In this document: positions 42,998 to 54,400 of the stretch, one piece after another | Layout: the number at the start of each line of letters is the position of its first letter | Position numbering within the stretch: position 1 is the first letter of the stretch | Source of the DNA: Mortierella alpina | Lineage: Eukaryota > Mortierellomycota > Mortierellomycetes > Mortierellales > Mortierellaceae | Length of the DNA: 64,000 nucleotides | Assembly (NCBI GenBank): GCA_029449245.1 | Contig: JANATF010000003.1 | Span: 124,001-188,000, forward strand | Reading direction: 5' to 3' | Translations under genes and position numbers: made by a program | Notes under the pieces: model-generated | Databases searched by the model: none | What the model was told of the DNA's origin: nothing | Seen by the model: the letters and a program-made list of their open reading frames with translations, nothing else

Positions 42998-43966
42998 GGT
43001 GAGGATGGGGGAATGGGTGCAGAGTGTGGAGCAGCAAGATGCGGAATCTCGTGTCGCTGCGAGACGAATATTTATAGGGCTGCGAAGATCACCTGTAGCC
43101 CGCTGGTGCACTGTGGGAAAAATACGGGGATCGAAGGTTTTTTTTTTGAAAAGGGCACTTCCCGTGCGACGCCCGTGTAGTAAACCCCTTGTGTACGGAT
43201 CAAGCATACACCGCCAGAGATACTCGATCCTCCGCTTCATAATGTATCCCACTGCACCCGGCAGCTGCGGTGCTCCTGCCCTATCCCGACCCCCTCCAGA
43301 CCACGCCTGCAGTGCTCGCCAGCCGAGGGATCCACGCGATCCATCCACACCCGACCCCCTCCCCACGCGCACGCTGCAAAATGAACGGCAAGCACCCATT
43401 TGGCCAAGCTGTGAAGAAAATATTTTCTCGGTATGGACGCCACCAACTGGACGAGAACGCGCTCACTCAGTGGCGTCGTCCTACAGAGTGAACACAAGGA
43501 CGCGCGCACATTCATGGCTACCTCGCCTACGAATACCAGCGCCATTATTTACCTAGGCAAGGTTGTCCATGAGTCAAACAGACACTCCTTCAGAATGATG
43601 CTGCATCTTTTGAACCTCACCCTGCTTTGCGTGCAGAAGCCCTCTCCGAGAATTTTACATGGCCTCTCCCTTTTTTTTAAAAAAAAAATATGGATGCTTG
43701 AACCATATAGAAAGGCAGCTACCGTCGATGCAAGAAGCCGCCTTTTACCGAAAAGGGACTCGCAGGTGTCATGCTCAACAGAAAATCAGCTTTGCCGCCC
43801 CAGTACCGAGTTTCTTCTTAGTCACGGCAGACGCACAAGGGGGTTCTTACCTTTGTGGCCTTGACCTGTTATAGCGCATCGTTCTGAAGGGGGGTGGGGG
43901 TTCTAGCGCGGGATCTCATTCGATGGCACTTGAGGACACTTGAAGTATGCGATACAGTAAGGAAAG
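42998..43966. other. Intergenic region upstream of tyrosine aminotransferase
   Basis: Apart from the TATA box it holds homopolymer runs (T at 43138-43147, A at 43680-43690) and short frames (43270-43491, 43433-43864) without known motifs. No gene is supported. Confidence 0.5.
43069..43076 (-). promoter_or_regulatory. TATA box, tyrosine aminotransferase
   Basis: TATAAATA on the minus strand, 72 nt before the start codon at 42997. Sequence and spacing both fit a core promoter. Confidence 0.5.
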
Positions 43967-44128
43967 ATGACCCTTAGACATTTCATGGCCAAAAACAAAT
44001 TCAAGGGTGAGCATCAGTGGAAGCCAGAACGTGAAAAGGAGCTGCCCAGGAGAAAGACCACCAGCAAGAAAAAAAAGCATGTTTGTTTCTCCAGCAATGT
44101 GCTCAAGGAGTTGAACGTCAATGAATAA
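43967..44128 (+). CDS. Candidate 53-residue basic microprotein
   Basis: An uninterrupted small frame, ATG 43967 to TAA 44128. It is rich in Lys, Arg and Glu with few hydrophobic residues: FKGEHQWKPEREKELPRRK, then TTSKKKKHVCFSSN and LKELNVNE. A second in-frame ATG lies at 43985 and an in-frame stop just before 43967. It looks more like a real protein end than random sequence, because it is polar, balanced and not low-complexity. It may also be a remnant of, or last exon for, a larger gene. No family is recognised and no intron signals link it to a neighbour. Treat as unproven. Confidence 0.25.
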   Translation: MTLRHFMAKNKFKGEHQWKPEREKELPRRKTTSKKKKHVCFSSNVLKELNVNE

Positions 44129-44947
44129 AGGGATGCATTGGATCCTTTACACACTGCAGACGTGATAGAGACGGCCCATAGGAACATTGTTGTCAACGGT
44201 CATCTTTCTCTTTTCTCGACAAGACAATGGGCTGTGGTCCATGTGCTCGCGAGCATATGAAGTGGGGGTGACGGCACGATAGGCTAGCTGGCACAACGTA
44301 TCGCGGCTGTCGAGCAAGCCCGCCTCCAAGCCCTTCTTTCAACCATTCAGCTCTTTGTTGCTTTCCACTTGCTGCGTGCGCTTTTTCTTCAAGACCGTAT
44401 ACGGAAAGAAGACTGGATCCGCCTTGTCAGCAAGTGAACGACGACAGTCTCGAAAGGCAGCGAAATGACCGACAAGGAGGCGTCGGCATGATATTTTTAG
44501 CAGGCCTCTCGTAAACAAAGGGGTTGCACCATATTGTATCTCTCGCGGCTGGCGAACAAAGAGGACAACAGCAGCCAGCTGGTGCCAGAAAAAGCGAGGG
44601 AGAAGGAGGACGAGTATAGAGAGGCGGATGCAAGAGACAAGGGAACAAGGGGGGGGGGGAGAGAAACTTAGAAAGGCGAGCGCGTCGGCCTGTTGCATGC
44701 AGTATGAAGGACGCATGCGGCGGCCCGTGAAGGTTCCTCCACGATGAGCTATAAAGACGGTCGCCCTCCATCGGTTGGTTTCTCTTGCTCTTTTTTTCTG
44801 CCTTTTTTCTCTTCTCTTTTTTCCGCCTCATCCTCCCCCACCAAGCGTCTACCACCACATCCGACTCTCTTGACGCCTCGAGACCAGCTCCTCTGTATAT
44901 ACCCTCCAAAACCTACCACCCGTCAGCCTTACCACACACATTCAACC
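44129..44947. other. Intergenic region, promoter of second KNH-like gene
   Basis: Contains a G run (44650-44660), a TATA box (44750-44756) and a CT-rich leader (44785-44890) before the start at 44948. Minus-strand frames over 44339-44909 are antisense of the leader and not credible. Confidence 0.55.
44750..44756 (+). promoter_or_regulatory. TATA box, KNH-like GPI protein (44948)
   Basis: TATAAAG, 192-198 nt upstream of the start codon and followed by a pyrimidine-rich leader. A good match. Confidence 0.5.
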
Positions 44948-45472
44948 ATGAAGTCCCTTGCCGCACTCGCCATCTCTGCCTCTGCTCTGTTTGCTGTCGT
45001 CAGTGCCGACATGCTCCAAATCAACAACCCGACGGACGGCACAGAGTGGAAGACGAACATGTCCAACTTTGTGGGCTGGACTGGCAACTGTGCCTCGATG
45101 GGCCCGGACGCAACAACGGTCAAGGTAGATCTTGTGAACGGGCCCTCGAATGCCGTCCGGTACGTGGCCACCTTGGGAACACTTGACTGCTCAGGCTCGA
45201 ACACACGCGCGGACATGACTGTCCCGAGCACAGTGGCCTCTGGAGAGTACGCGATCGTAATCCGGACTGCACCCCAGCAGTCCTACACGAACACGTTCAA
45301 GATCACGAACCCGTCGCAGCCTTTGCCTCCGAGTAGCAACCCTTCCTCTCCCAATAACCCAGATGTCGCCGCCCCTAGTTCGCCTGCGGCCGGTTCCTCG
45401 GCCTCGAAGCATTCTTCTCAAGCCTTGGTGGCGCTGGCAGGAACTGCTGCCATGGCATTCTATCTGCTGTGA
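44948..45472 (+). CDS. Secreted GPI-anchored Kre9/KNH-like protein
   Basis: Single exon, 174 aa. A signal peptide (MKSLAALAISASALFAVVSA) is followed directly by the KNH-like domain: LQINNPTDGTEWKTNMSNFVGW, DLVNGPSNAVRYVATLG, MTVPSTVASGEYAIVIRT and YTNTFKI. A Pro/Ser stem (PLPPSSNPSSPNNPD) and a C-terminal hydrophobic tail (ALVALAGTAAMAFYLL) after small residues suggest GPI attachment. The domain is shared with the gene at 7495-8694, though without the acidic linker. Such small proteins are abundant at the surface of early-diverging fungi; many are proposed to bind or build beta-glucan, but no activity can be read from this sequence. Confidence 0.85.
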   Translation: MKSLAALAISASALFAVVSADMLQINNPTDGTEWKTNMSNFVGWTGNCASMGPDATTVKVDLVNGPSNAVRYVATLGTLDCSGSNTRADMTVPSTVASGEYAIVIRTAPQQSYTNTFKITNPSQPLPPSSNPSSPNNPDVAAPSSPAAGSSASKHSSQALVALAGTAAMAFYLL

Positions 45473-45613
45473 CGATAGTAGGGTTCATGGAGAAAAAGTA
45501 GCTACCGTAGAATATTTTTTTTAGGTATTTTTACACACCTTTACACACAGCATCTGAAAAGCAGAATTGAACTATGGCAATAAAGCGCACGCCCTAATAG
45601 ACCTACTTCTGGC

Positions 45614-45649
45614 ACATGGTAGACATGGTAGACATGGTAGATAAGGTAG
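45614..45649. repeat. 9-nt tandem repeat (ACATGGTAG)
   Basis: Three exact copies of ACATGGTAG and one copy with two changes (ATAAGGTAG), about 140 nt downstream of the KNH-like stop codon. Confidence 0.9.
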
Positions 45650-46090
45650 ATGTGTGCAGACTACGACGTCCCCTTCTACATTTACCCAGCAGCTTTGCGC
45701 GCGCGCTTGTGTAGCGGTCGCGTTGTTGTGCATTGAAGACCGTTTGTGCGTCGAGAGCCCAGGCCGAATTAGGCTACGGTGAGGCAAGGGCCGATCTGCT
45801 TGAGCAAGCCCCTTGCCAGTTGGTGGCGGTCATGCCGATGGGCATTGGTGTGACCAGCCATGAAAACGGCCAAAAAGACTTTTGACAAGAGACGCCCAGC
45901 ACGATGATCGGACAGGTCTATGTCCTCTGTGCTCTGTGGGGTGTGACTTTGAGGGCGCTTCCTTTTTTCTGCATTCTTTCCCACCACCGCTCGCTCTCTC
46001 TTTTCTCTTTCCTCTTCTCCACAACACAACACCATTCACCTGCACCGAGGCCACTACGCTGCGCATACATCCTCACACATCGTCACACAT

Positions 46091-46130
46091 CCTCACTCCT
46101 CCTCACTCCTCCTCACTCCTCCTCACTCTA
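46091..46130 (+). repeat. 10-nt tandem repeat in TTC36 5' leader
   Basis: Three exact CCTCACTCCT units plus one variant, ending 31 nt upstream of the TTC36 start codon; pyrimidine-rich on the sense strand. Confidence 0.9.
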
Positions 46131-46161
46131 CCTCTGCTCCACCCATCCACACACAACAAAC

Positions 46162-46980
46162 ATGGCAACAAAGACATCAGTCAGCGCAAAGGATGCCAGG
46201 ATTCTCGACATGGTCTTCAATCCCGAGGGCACCATGCTTCCTGACAAGGAGACCGAGACGATGCTCAACGCCGAGCCTGTCGGTAAGACACCGCCTTCCT
46301 TCCCCACATTCCCACGCACCCTATGCAGAGAGAGCCAGATTCTGCCACTGCACTCAAAGACACCTTCCTTGTTAGCTTACGCACTAACACACACTCTCTC
46401 TCCTCCTCTTCCTCCTCTCTCTCTATCCCCGTCTTAGCCATCGAACCCGAGTTGCTGAAGAAAGCCAAGACCCTGGAGGCCGAGGCAGTCCTGTTGGCCG
46501 AGAAGGACGACATTACAGGTGCGATTGCAAAGCTCACAGAGGTGATTGAGCTTTGCCCGACCTATGCTTCAGGATACAACAACAGAGCACAGGCCTATCG
46601 AATCCAGGATAACACAGCAGCAGCACTTCAGGATCTGGATAAGGCTATCGAGCATGGCAGCGGACAGACGGCTATTCTGAAGCAGGTATGAACAATGTTC
46701 CCTTTCAACAGAGGTTTGTTTATATAGTGTGTCCGTTGATGGACTACTAATGCCTCAGTTGTGTTGTTCTCTATACCTCTCACGCTAGGCGTACACTCAG
46801 CGAGGCATCATTAAGAAGCTCAAGGGCGACAAGGACGGTGCTCAGGCTGACTTTGAGCGTGGAGCAAGGTTCGGCAATCCTTTGGCCAAGGCCGTCTCAG
46901 TACAGGACAACCCAATCTCGCAGCTTTGCGGAGCGATGGTCATGGAGATGCTCAACAAGGAGATCAACGGACCCAAGTAG
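46162..46980 (+). CDS. TTC36: Tetratricopeptide repeat protein 36 (TTC36)
   Basis: Exons 46162-46282, 46438-46685 and 46789-46980 give 186 aa, the size of human TTC36. After ILDMVFNPEGTM, three TPR units follow: LLKKAKTLEAEAVLLAEKDD, CPTYASGYNNRAQAYRIQDN with AALQDLDKAIEHGSG, and AYTQRGIIKKLKGDKDGA with DFERGARFGNPLA. The end, NPISQLCGAMVMEML, matches NPYAALCNRMLADMM of the human protein. In mammals TTC36 has been linked to tyrosine metabolism through HPD stability, so a tyrosine aminotransferase 4 kb away is a curious coincidence. Introns have phases 1 and 0. It probably acts as a cytosolic adaptor. Confidence 0.9.
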
Positions 46981-47183
46981 GATCTACCTGTGCTGCAATA
47001 GAGGACTGGAGGCACATAGAACACAAGTGCAAGACAATAAAACCGTTCATCCTCCTGCGAAACCAAATTTTTTGCTTTTTCTTCTTCACCTCCCTTGAGC
47101 CAACAAAATAAACCGCACTTGAACGTCCTCAACCCTCCACCTCCTCTGCTCTATAACCAACCACCGGTTGCTACAGAAAAACC

Positions 47184-48823
47184 ATGCCCTCGCCGATCCC
47201 TAGACCCTCTACCCCTCTCCTCAAACGCCGGAAGGCTGAACTTATAGGTGAGCTTGCAGTCCTCCTTAGATCGTCACTGTGCTACAACAACTCTACTCTT
47301 ATAACAGACCACCTGTTCTCATCGTCCTTAGAACTCGCACTGAGCTTGGGTTTGTCTGGCGAAGGGAGCAAAGAGATTATGTTGGAGCGAATTCGGTAAG
47401 GAATTCTGAGCGCCAATGAAAACAAAAAAGAATCTCTACATGGAGGAATGCAATTTGACTTCATATTTTCCGCACCCGCGCGCATAGAAACTACATATCC
47501 AATTACGGGACGTCCGATAATTCTCTGCGCGACCTCGTTGGAAAGGACGATCAGGAGTCGAGTCCTGAACTGCAAACAAATACGGACGAAGATGAGATAC
47601 TCCAACACCATGTCCACGAGCGCCCCATGGCCAGTTCATTTCCCAGGCGCTCCTCTGGTGCAAGGTGATATAATGATTGACTTCTTGAAGGCACAGGTGA
47701 AAAAGGTATGGTGTATGTTGATCTCTGACGATCCTGCATTTTTGGCCCCATTGTTCTTAGTCGCGCCATGATGGGGACGAAGGGACTTGACCAGCACGAT
47801 GCCACTTCAGATATGCAGGACGAACTCTTTGAGGCTATGGATCTTGCGCGCGGTCTCCAGAAAACATTACGAGGGGATCAATACTCAAGCCGCCGTTCCG
47901 CTGCGAGCTTTCAGTCAGCATCAATGGCAACACGGGATCTCGACTCGATCTATGAGACTCGGGTATCTGGGAAAGCTGCAGTTCATGGGGAAAAGCGGTC
48001 GAAAGCTATTGCTGGATCTTGTTCTTCACATGAGGGCGACATGGACGACGATGACCCCGTTGAGTGTGGGTACTTGAAGCTAGCCCTTAATGTATGGAGG
48101 CGACGCGTCTGTCAGCTTGGAGGCGTGCTTGGATTGACGACGAGCAACTGCAACATCTGGACAAAACTTCACGACGTAAGTTCATTCTTTTGATGTGAGT
48201 GTGCATAATCGTCCTCTAAACTAAGTTTCTCCCACATGTCACCTAGGTTGGCTCAACGACTACAGGTTTTGTCTGGCTGACGCTGCTGTTGGAACTCGGA
48301 GTATTTCTCTGGAACGCTGTCCGTCAGCATGACAGTGTGAGTGGAAAAGAAAAGTGCTAGCGCTTATTTTTTTTCCTCCATAATGCAAGACTCAAATCCT
48401 ATCCTGCCGTGTCAACACTTATTCTCTGTCGTCTATTGCTTCTGACCTATTGAATAGTTGCAACGAAATGCTTCCATCTGGACGCAATTAGGGACTGTGA
48501 CAACAGACTGGGCTGGGTTTCTAAAGCCTTTCTTTGTCTTTTATGGCACTCTGTTTCTGATCCCCACAGTGCTTGGCCAGATCGTCAGCATGGATCGACC
48601 CCAGATTCGGCATGGATATCGTGGATTTCTGTCACGCAGGACGGCTTCGGGCTTGTCCTATTTTGTATTGAGGTTTGCAATTGCATACTTGCTTTCTCAA
48701 TCTGATGGCAGCCCTTGGAACCAGATCGAGGAGCTGAAGGAGACCTTTCGATACGTGCCCTACACACTTGTCTTGGTCACCTCTGGCGTCGGGACTATCC
48801 TCTCACTAGCATCGATCGCGTAG
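47184..48823 (+). CDS. SAP/HeH-domain multi-pass membrane protein, function unknown
   Basis: Exons 47184-47247, 47332-47395, 47488-47664, 47761-48175, 48247-48336 and 48458-48823 give 391 aa. The N terminus forms a SAP/HeH helix-turn-helix: LKRRKAELI joined to ELALSLGLSGEG and EIMLERIRNYISNYG. An acidic, Ser-rich disordered middle follows. The last 190 residues hold about four membrane spans (GFVWLTLLLLELGVFLW; LKPFFVFYGTLFLIPTVLG; LSYFVLRFAIAYLL; VPYTLVLVTSGVGTILSL). SAP/HeH plus membrane spans is the plan of inner-nuclear-membrane proteins such as Heh1/Src1, but no MAN1-type domain is seen. An in-frame acceptor 24 nt upstream (after 47307) would insert eight residues into the SAP fold. Exon 3-4 joining at 47664/47761 is the least certain. 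Confidence 0.6.
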
Positions 48824-49028
48824 CCTTTTCGATGGCCACCAATGGCTCACTCTGTCTTATACAGCGGATGCTAGAAACGAGGAATGTGCGACAGTTATGA
48901 GGATTATTGAATGGAGGGAGTATAAGGACCGAGGACTCGAGAGTGGGATCGGCAGCACACGACCTCATTGGCAATCGACTGAAAACAATGTGTACATTGA
49001 AACTTTTTTTATTACTCAAGGACAACAA

Positions 49029-51448
49029 TTATAACTCTGCACCGCTCGTCCAGGCATTGTTGGCAGCACCACAGCGATCGACCGCCAAGTAAGGGCCGTT
49101 ATCACCCTCAGGAGTGTAATAGTTACCCCACCAGGATGGAACGTTGACCGAAAGCTTTGGAGACAGTCCGCCCCCAAGGAACAGAAAGATGATCAATCCC
49201 GTGAAAGCAGCACCGGTGTCCAACGCAGCCGAAAGAATAAACGTGTACTTTGTCCACCAGCCCTTGTGATATCGGAACAGGAACCATTGGAAGACCAGAG
49301 CCGTGATCAGACTAACGAGAATACCCATGGCATAGCCGTTCGGGAAGTTATGCAATCCTCCCGCAAATATGGCGACATTCAATTTGGACCACTGGTACTG
49401 AGGAAACTTCTTGGACAGAGCCCAGAGGACAATAGGACCCAGGAAGCCGATCAGGAACCCATAGTAGACGAACCAGTACTTTCCATCGAGCGCAAACATC
49501 CTCGCAGGGCCAAGGGCTCCATAAATCAAGCCTGATCCCCAAAATGTCTGGACGCGCTGTCCGGTCCACAACCCATTAGCATCAGGCTTGGTTCCGTCCA
49601 GGGCCTCTCTCTGCGAGTTGATGATGAGGATCATGGTCAAGTAGTTGAAAAAGCAGCCGACGATGGTACCCCAGATCTGACCGACAAACATGGATCGTGG
49701 AGGGATTTTCATGTAATGACCCAGCTTGAGGTCTGAGAGCAGGAGGTTGCACTGGGATATGGCCATGTAGCCATAGCACTTGAACGTCATGTTGGCAATG
49801 GGCTTCCCTGGAAGCAAGTATCCGCAGATCAGCTCGGTGATGACATTCAGGCCTGGGCCATAACCTGTCACTGCGTTCATGACACCGATCGGAAGCGTGA
49901 GGACCCATCCGACCACCAGGGCCAAGACAAGACCCCACCAGGGGAGTTGAGTGCCATAGAACTCGCATGCGACAGCAGCCAGGATGGCCATGACGATATA
50001 GAACCCAGCATACCAGAGTTGAGGCACCTCTGGGTAGACGCGCATCATCCGAGTGTGGACGTCCTCCTTATCGGACCCGACGGCCTGTTTCCAATTGCGC
50101 CAGATCTCGCGTCCGTGAAAGAACCCGACGTGCGTACAGCAGGCAGCGAGACCCATGAAACTGGTCATGAACCCGAGCGCGTACATGGGCGCCATATTGG
50201 CGGGCGGGCCTTGTTCGTACAAGGTCTCGTTCACGGAGTAGTCCTTGTTCAGGAAGGGCTTGATGTTGAAGGGCTTGCCGGTTTCTTCATAAAATAGCTT
50301 GGTGGTCAGTGGTTTGCCGATGGTTTTGACGCCCATATAGTTGTTCATCCACATGATCGGGAGGATGATCCAGTAGTTGACAATGACACCTGCGAACGAA
50401 CACAGCTGAGCCGAGAGTGGGAGGTACATGGTCGCACCCCCAATGGAGGTCCAGTCAAAGGACAAGGACAGGATCCCTCCACCAGAGATGGAGGAGAAAA
50501 AGGCCCAAAAGTTCATGTCGAAGGGCCGGATCCAGCACAGCCAGTCAAAGTAGACGAGGATGGGTGCTAGCCATTGAGGGATGAATTGGTACAGGAAGAC
50601 GATGACAGTGACGACCCAAAAGAACTTCATCCGGGACCAGCCGCGGACGAGGCGGATGCTTTGGAAATCTTGCGTGTTATGCATGGTGTTGTAAAAGACC
50701 ACCTGGACCAGGTTACTCCACCAGACCATCTCGGCTGGGTACACGAGGTAGCGTCTGAGTAGGCCAGCCATGCCGTAGCCGCAGCACTGTGTTGTGATGA
50801 TCAGGAGGATAGATCCGAGGGCGTTGATCCGGTAGCCGAGGAAGAGGTCTGTCGCCGAGAGAATGTCGATCGCGTAGGCTGAACCTGCGCCTGTAGAGAC
50901 GGCGATGCCGATCAGGGCATGTTCTTTGATGTTGAAGGGACCCGGGTTCAAGCTGAGGGTCTGGCCAAGGACTGTGAACTTGCGCTCGGACAAGGTTCTG
51001 GCCATGGCCTTGCCGAGAGTAAACGAGACCAGGTTGACAAAGAAGATGGAGTACGTGCCGGAGGATGAGCGGAAGAAGTAGTACTGCTGAACGGTCGCGC
51101 CAAGGGCTGTGAAGAAGAATGAGATGAGCCAGAAGCGAAAGGTGACGACTGGGAGTGATGGATCGTCCGTGATAGGAACAGCTAAGTGCCATGTCGTTTT
51201 TTTTATTGAAGCATTAGTTAATTGGGATCAACACGCGGTACACTTCCTTTTGTTTTTATCTTTCAGAGTTAGGAGCGGATGGAACTCTTACCCAGACGGA
51301 CGGCCTCGATGGGCGAGTTCTCTTGCTCTTGAAGATCGGTGTTGTCTTCGGATAATGACTCTGAGAACGACAAGGCATGATCCTTCTCGTGGAGGGCCAC
51401 GGCCTTTTCTTCAAGGCTGAGCGCAGGAAACTCGTGCTTGTCCCCCAT
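49029..51448 (-). CDS. OPT-family oligopeptide transporter
   Basis: Exons 51448-51292 and 51181-49029 give 769 aa, usual for fungal OPTs. A hydrophilic N terminus of about 65 residues (with an SESLSEDNTDLQEQE acidic patch) precedes about 14-16 membrane spans. The diagnostic motif LNPGPFNIKEHALI is at about residues 165-178. Other family blocks are QCCGYGMAGLLRRYLVYPAEMVWW, GVMNAVTGYGPGLNVITELICGYLLPGKP, ANMTFKCYGYMAISQ and FNYLTMILIIN. The C terminus, GCGAANNAW-like (DRCGAANNAWTSG), is typical. The fungal OPT group imports tetra- and pentapeptides or glutathione with protons across the plasma membrane. The substrate cannot be told. Its long upstream gene-free region could hold nutrient-responsive control (inference). 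Confidence 0.94.
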
Positions 51449-54400
51449 GATGGTATATTGTTGCGCGATATTATCAAAGAATGTGGAGAAAAATGAGAAA
51501 CGTGAGAGTTCAATGCAAATGGGGCGCGATTGTAAGGATGAGCATTGAGTGAAAGACGAGGATACTGCAGATGAGGCAAAGCAGATATCGTATCCAGATG
51601 CAAACCCTTGGCTATTTATTCAAAAACGAGACAGGTGTCAATGTTTTCACCATGATCATCTTGATGGTGTGCTGAATGGCAGCTGGATCCACCAGTGAGA
51701 AACCAGCTACGAGCTCGGAAACGCTTCCTGGGAAAATGACATGGACCCAGCGTCGAAGCAGGGACCAGTTCCTGGGAACATTGCGTGCTTCGGCTGCAAT
51801 CGATAAACTGTTCGTAGTCTAGCAGTGAGCTCTCACGTCGTCTTCATACCAGGACAGAGCTGCCCCAGCACGTTGGTGCAATGAGCAAATCTAGTAGATG
51901 AAAGTAGTGGGCGCCAATAGAGGATACTGTCCTATTGGCGCGCCGCGGCCATAAAGGAAAGAAGCGTAGGATGAACACTGTGAGAAAAAGAGGAGAGCAG
52001 CTGTGCTTGGAATGACCTTACTGTCTTTGACGCCTCTGGATCGCATCATCCGGCTTATGGTTGCGCAAGCTGGACAAGAGAGTTTTGTTCCTTCTCTTCG
52101 GGTTCGGGTTGTCAAATATGACCCGTTAAGAGGAACGCGATGCCTCCTGATTCTCCGACAAAGGTGTTGATCTCAGACTCGAGGATTCACTCCGGCTTGC
52201 AAAAGTCCGATGAGGTCTGTTGAGTTTGGCCAGTGTACACATCCAACAACGCCGCATCCTCACATTCGGAAGGGACAGTAGACTAACCTGCACTTTTGAT
52301 GAATCATGCCATTCTATAGTCCACCGGTGTCATCCTTGAACGAGCACTTGCTGCCCTGGGCAAGAAATGTTCACAGCGTGGTTCGCATTGCGCTTTCGTT
52401 TTTACAACAGGATTATCGTTTATCATGCAGGACAAGACGCTCCTCGTTTCCTAAAAGATGCTAGGCGAGCAGCCAAAAAGTCATTTCCTCAGTTGGGATA
52501 TCGCATTCGTATTCATGCCGCAATGGAGATGTCCACCAGGGAAGTTCTGTCAGTCCGCATTAACGGAATGTAAAATAGCCTAGCCCTCCCTTCAGCGTTC
52601 TCCATCGCATAAGGTCCTTTGCTATGGATCGGCTCCTTGAAAGAAAAAAAAAACAAAAAAAATCACTCCAGCAAATGGGTATGACACGTAAAAGCGCGAT
52701 CAAAAGCACAAGGGACCAATCGCCATGCTCTTGGCTTTGGACTAGTGCCTGGCAGTAGCACACCCTTGCTTTTCGACTTGTCCTTTTTTTTGCATTACAC
52801 AGGGGCCTGATCGAGCCATAGAAGGCCTTCTTGACCAGCCCTTCGAATGATGGAAGCATTAACGCATTACGTAGAAAGAAGGATAACAAAAAAAACATGT
52901 CCGCCGCATGAGGAAAACTCTACCAGTCTCCCCTGCTTCCCCCTTCATCAGTTTCTCTGCGTCTGCAAGAAAGAATCTGACATGCAAACAAAACAGTGCC
53001 TTTTTTCAAGAGCTATTCTGGGAGATGATTGGTGTTCCTTTGGCAGCTCGTTACCGTCGCTTAGTGTACTTGTACGAAATAGACTGAGTATGAAGCTCTT
53101 GCAGCAGTAAAAAAAAAAAGTCAGACCCAGCCTTCGCTTCGCTTACTAGAATGCAAAAGTGGATACAGTATATGCTCCTTGAAACTAATTTTCTACGTGT
53201 CCAGCTGGTAGTTGCAGAGCCTGAAGTGTTTTAGAGTGAGTTGTGTGGTGTTTGTGAGGAAGGAGGGAAATCGAACGAGTCGGGGCACAGACTCGACACC
53301 GCTTTGCACAAGTGAACCGTGGCACTGGATCGAGACTGTTGGGCGTTTGCTCAGCAAAAGTAAAGCTGGGTCGGGGGCAGCCCCTTTTCTTGGAATCGCC
53401 GGCCGTCCATTGGTTGGACAGCCTTCACGTACCCTGACAGGGGCGGCCTGGGAGAGGATAGTCGCACCTTTGGTCACTCTTCCTCGTCGTTCTCTCTTCT
53501 CCACATGGGGAGAAATAGAAACAAAGTGGTTCCATTCTTAGCGTCTAGCAAAAAAAATAGTCTGAGCTATGCTTCCATGGCTCATGCTACAAGCACTTGC
53601 TCAAATGCACTTGCACTTGCACGATAGAAAGAATGTGAAAAAAGGGTGGGCATTTGAACAAAGGGCGGGGGTTGCGTGGAAGTTCAACAACAGCCATGGA
53701 AAAACAAACACAAAATCGTGCCCAGCAACATGCGCATGCCGCGTGCAAGACATACAATGGTGCAAAAAAAGGGGGGGAGAGAAGGAGGAGCAGGAAGAGG
53801 AGGAAGAAGACAAACGAAGGGGCATGGCATGCAGACAATTGTCCTCTTCCCTTTTTGTTCCCCTCTTCCGAGGCAAATCTGGTAAGAAATGTGCTTGAAA
53901 GGAGAACAAATGTCTATCTATGCTAATGGCCCAGGGTCGCTGCACCCCCTCCTCCCCTTTGTGCCTTTGTCGACAGATCGTCCATCATGCCATAGGCCCA
54001 TCTACCTACGGAATCGATACAGATGAGTAGATCATCAATCGCGGGAATATGTGCATGCTAGTCGACGTGTACCGTGTACATATTTACACATACAAGCAAA
54101 ACACCCGCAGAGCTAGACCATGCAGCTCGACCATGCCGGATTGCACCATATGTCTACCAAGATATGTAGTCAGCTTGCTCCCGTCACAGATCTTTTTTTG
54201 GTCCTGGCGGCATTATTAATCGGCTGGTGAGCGCTGGACGTGCTTTGGTCATTGCTATTCACAACGCTCAAATTTCATTTCACGCGCGATTTTCTTGTGC
54301 TCCTATGACGATGACGACAATGACAAGTGTTTCTGGGGGGTAAAGATGAGGATGCCAAGTCTAGGGAGGCGATGGAGAAGAGAGGATGGAACCGGAGCAT

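Larger units (their letters stand above)
45473..46161. other. Intergenic region with two minisatellites
   Basis: Between tandem genes. Carries the 9-nt repeat at 45614 and the 10-nt repeat at 46091 (listed separately), a (GC)n string at 45698-45706, and a CT-rich leader for TTC36. No gene. Confidence 0.6.

Noticed and set aside
52367-52573. 68-codon basic open frame (WFALRFRFYNRIIVYHAG)
   Set aside because: Not similar to anything I know, no partner exons and no promoter signal. Kept only as part of the gene-poor region.
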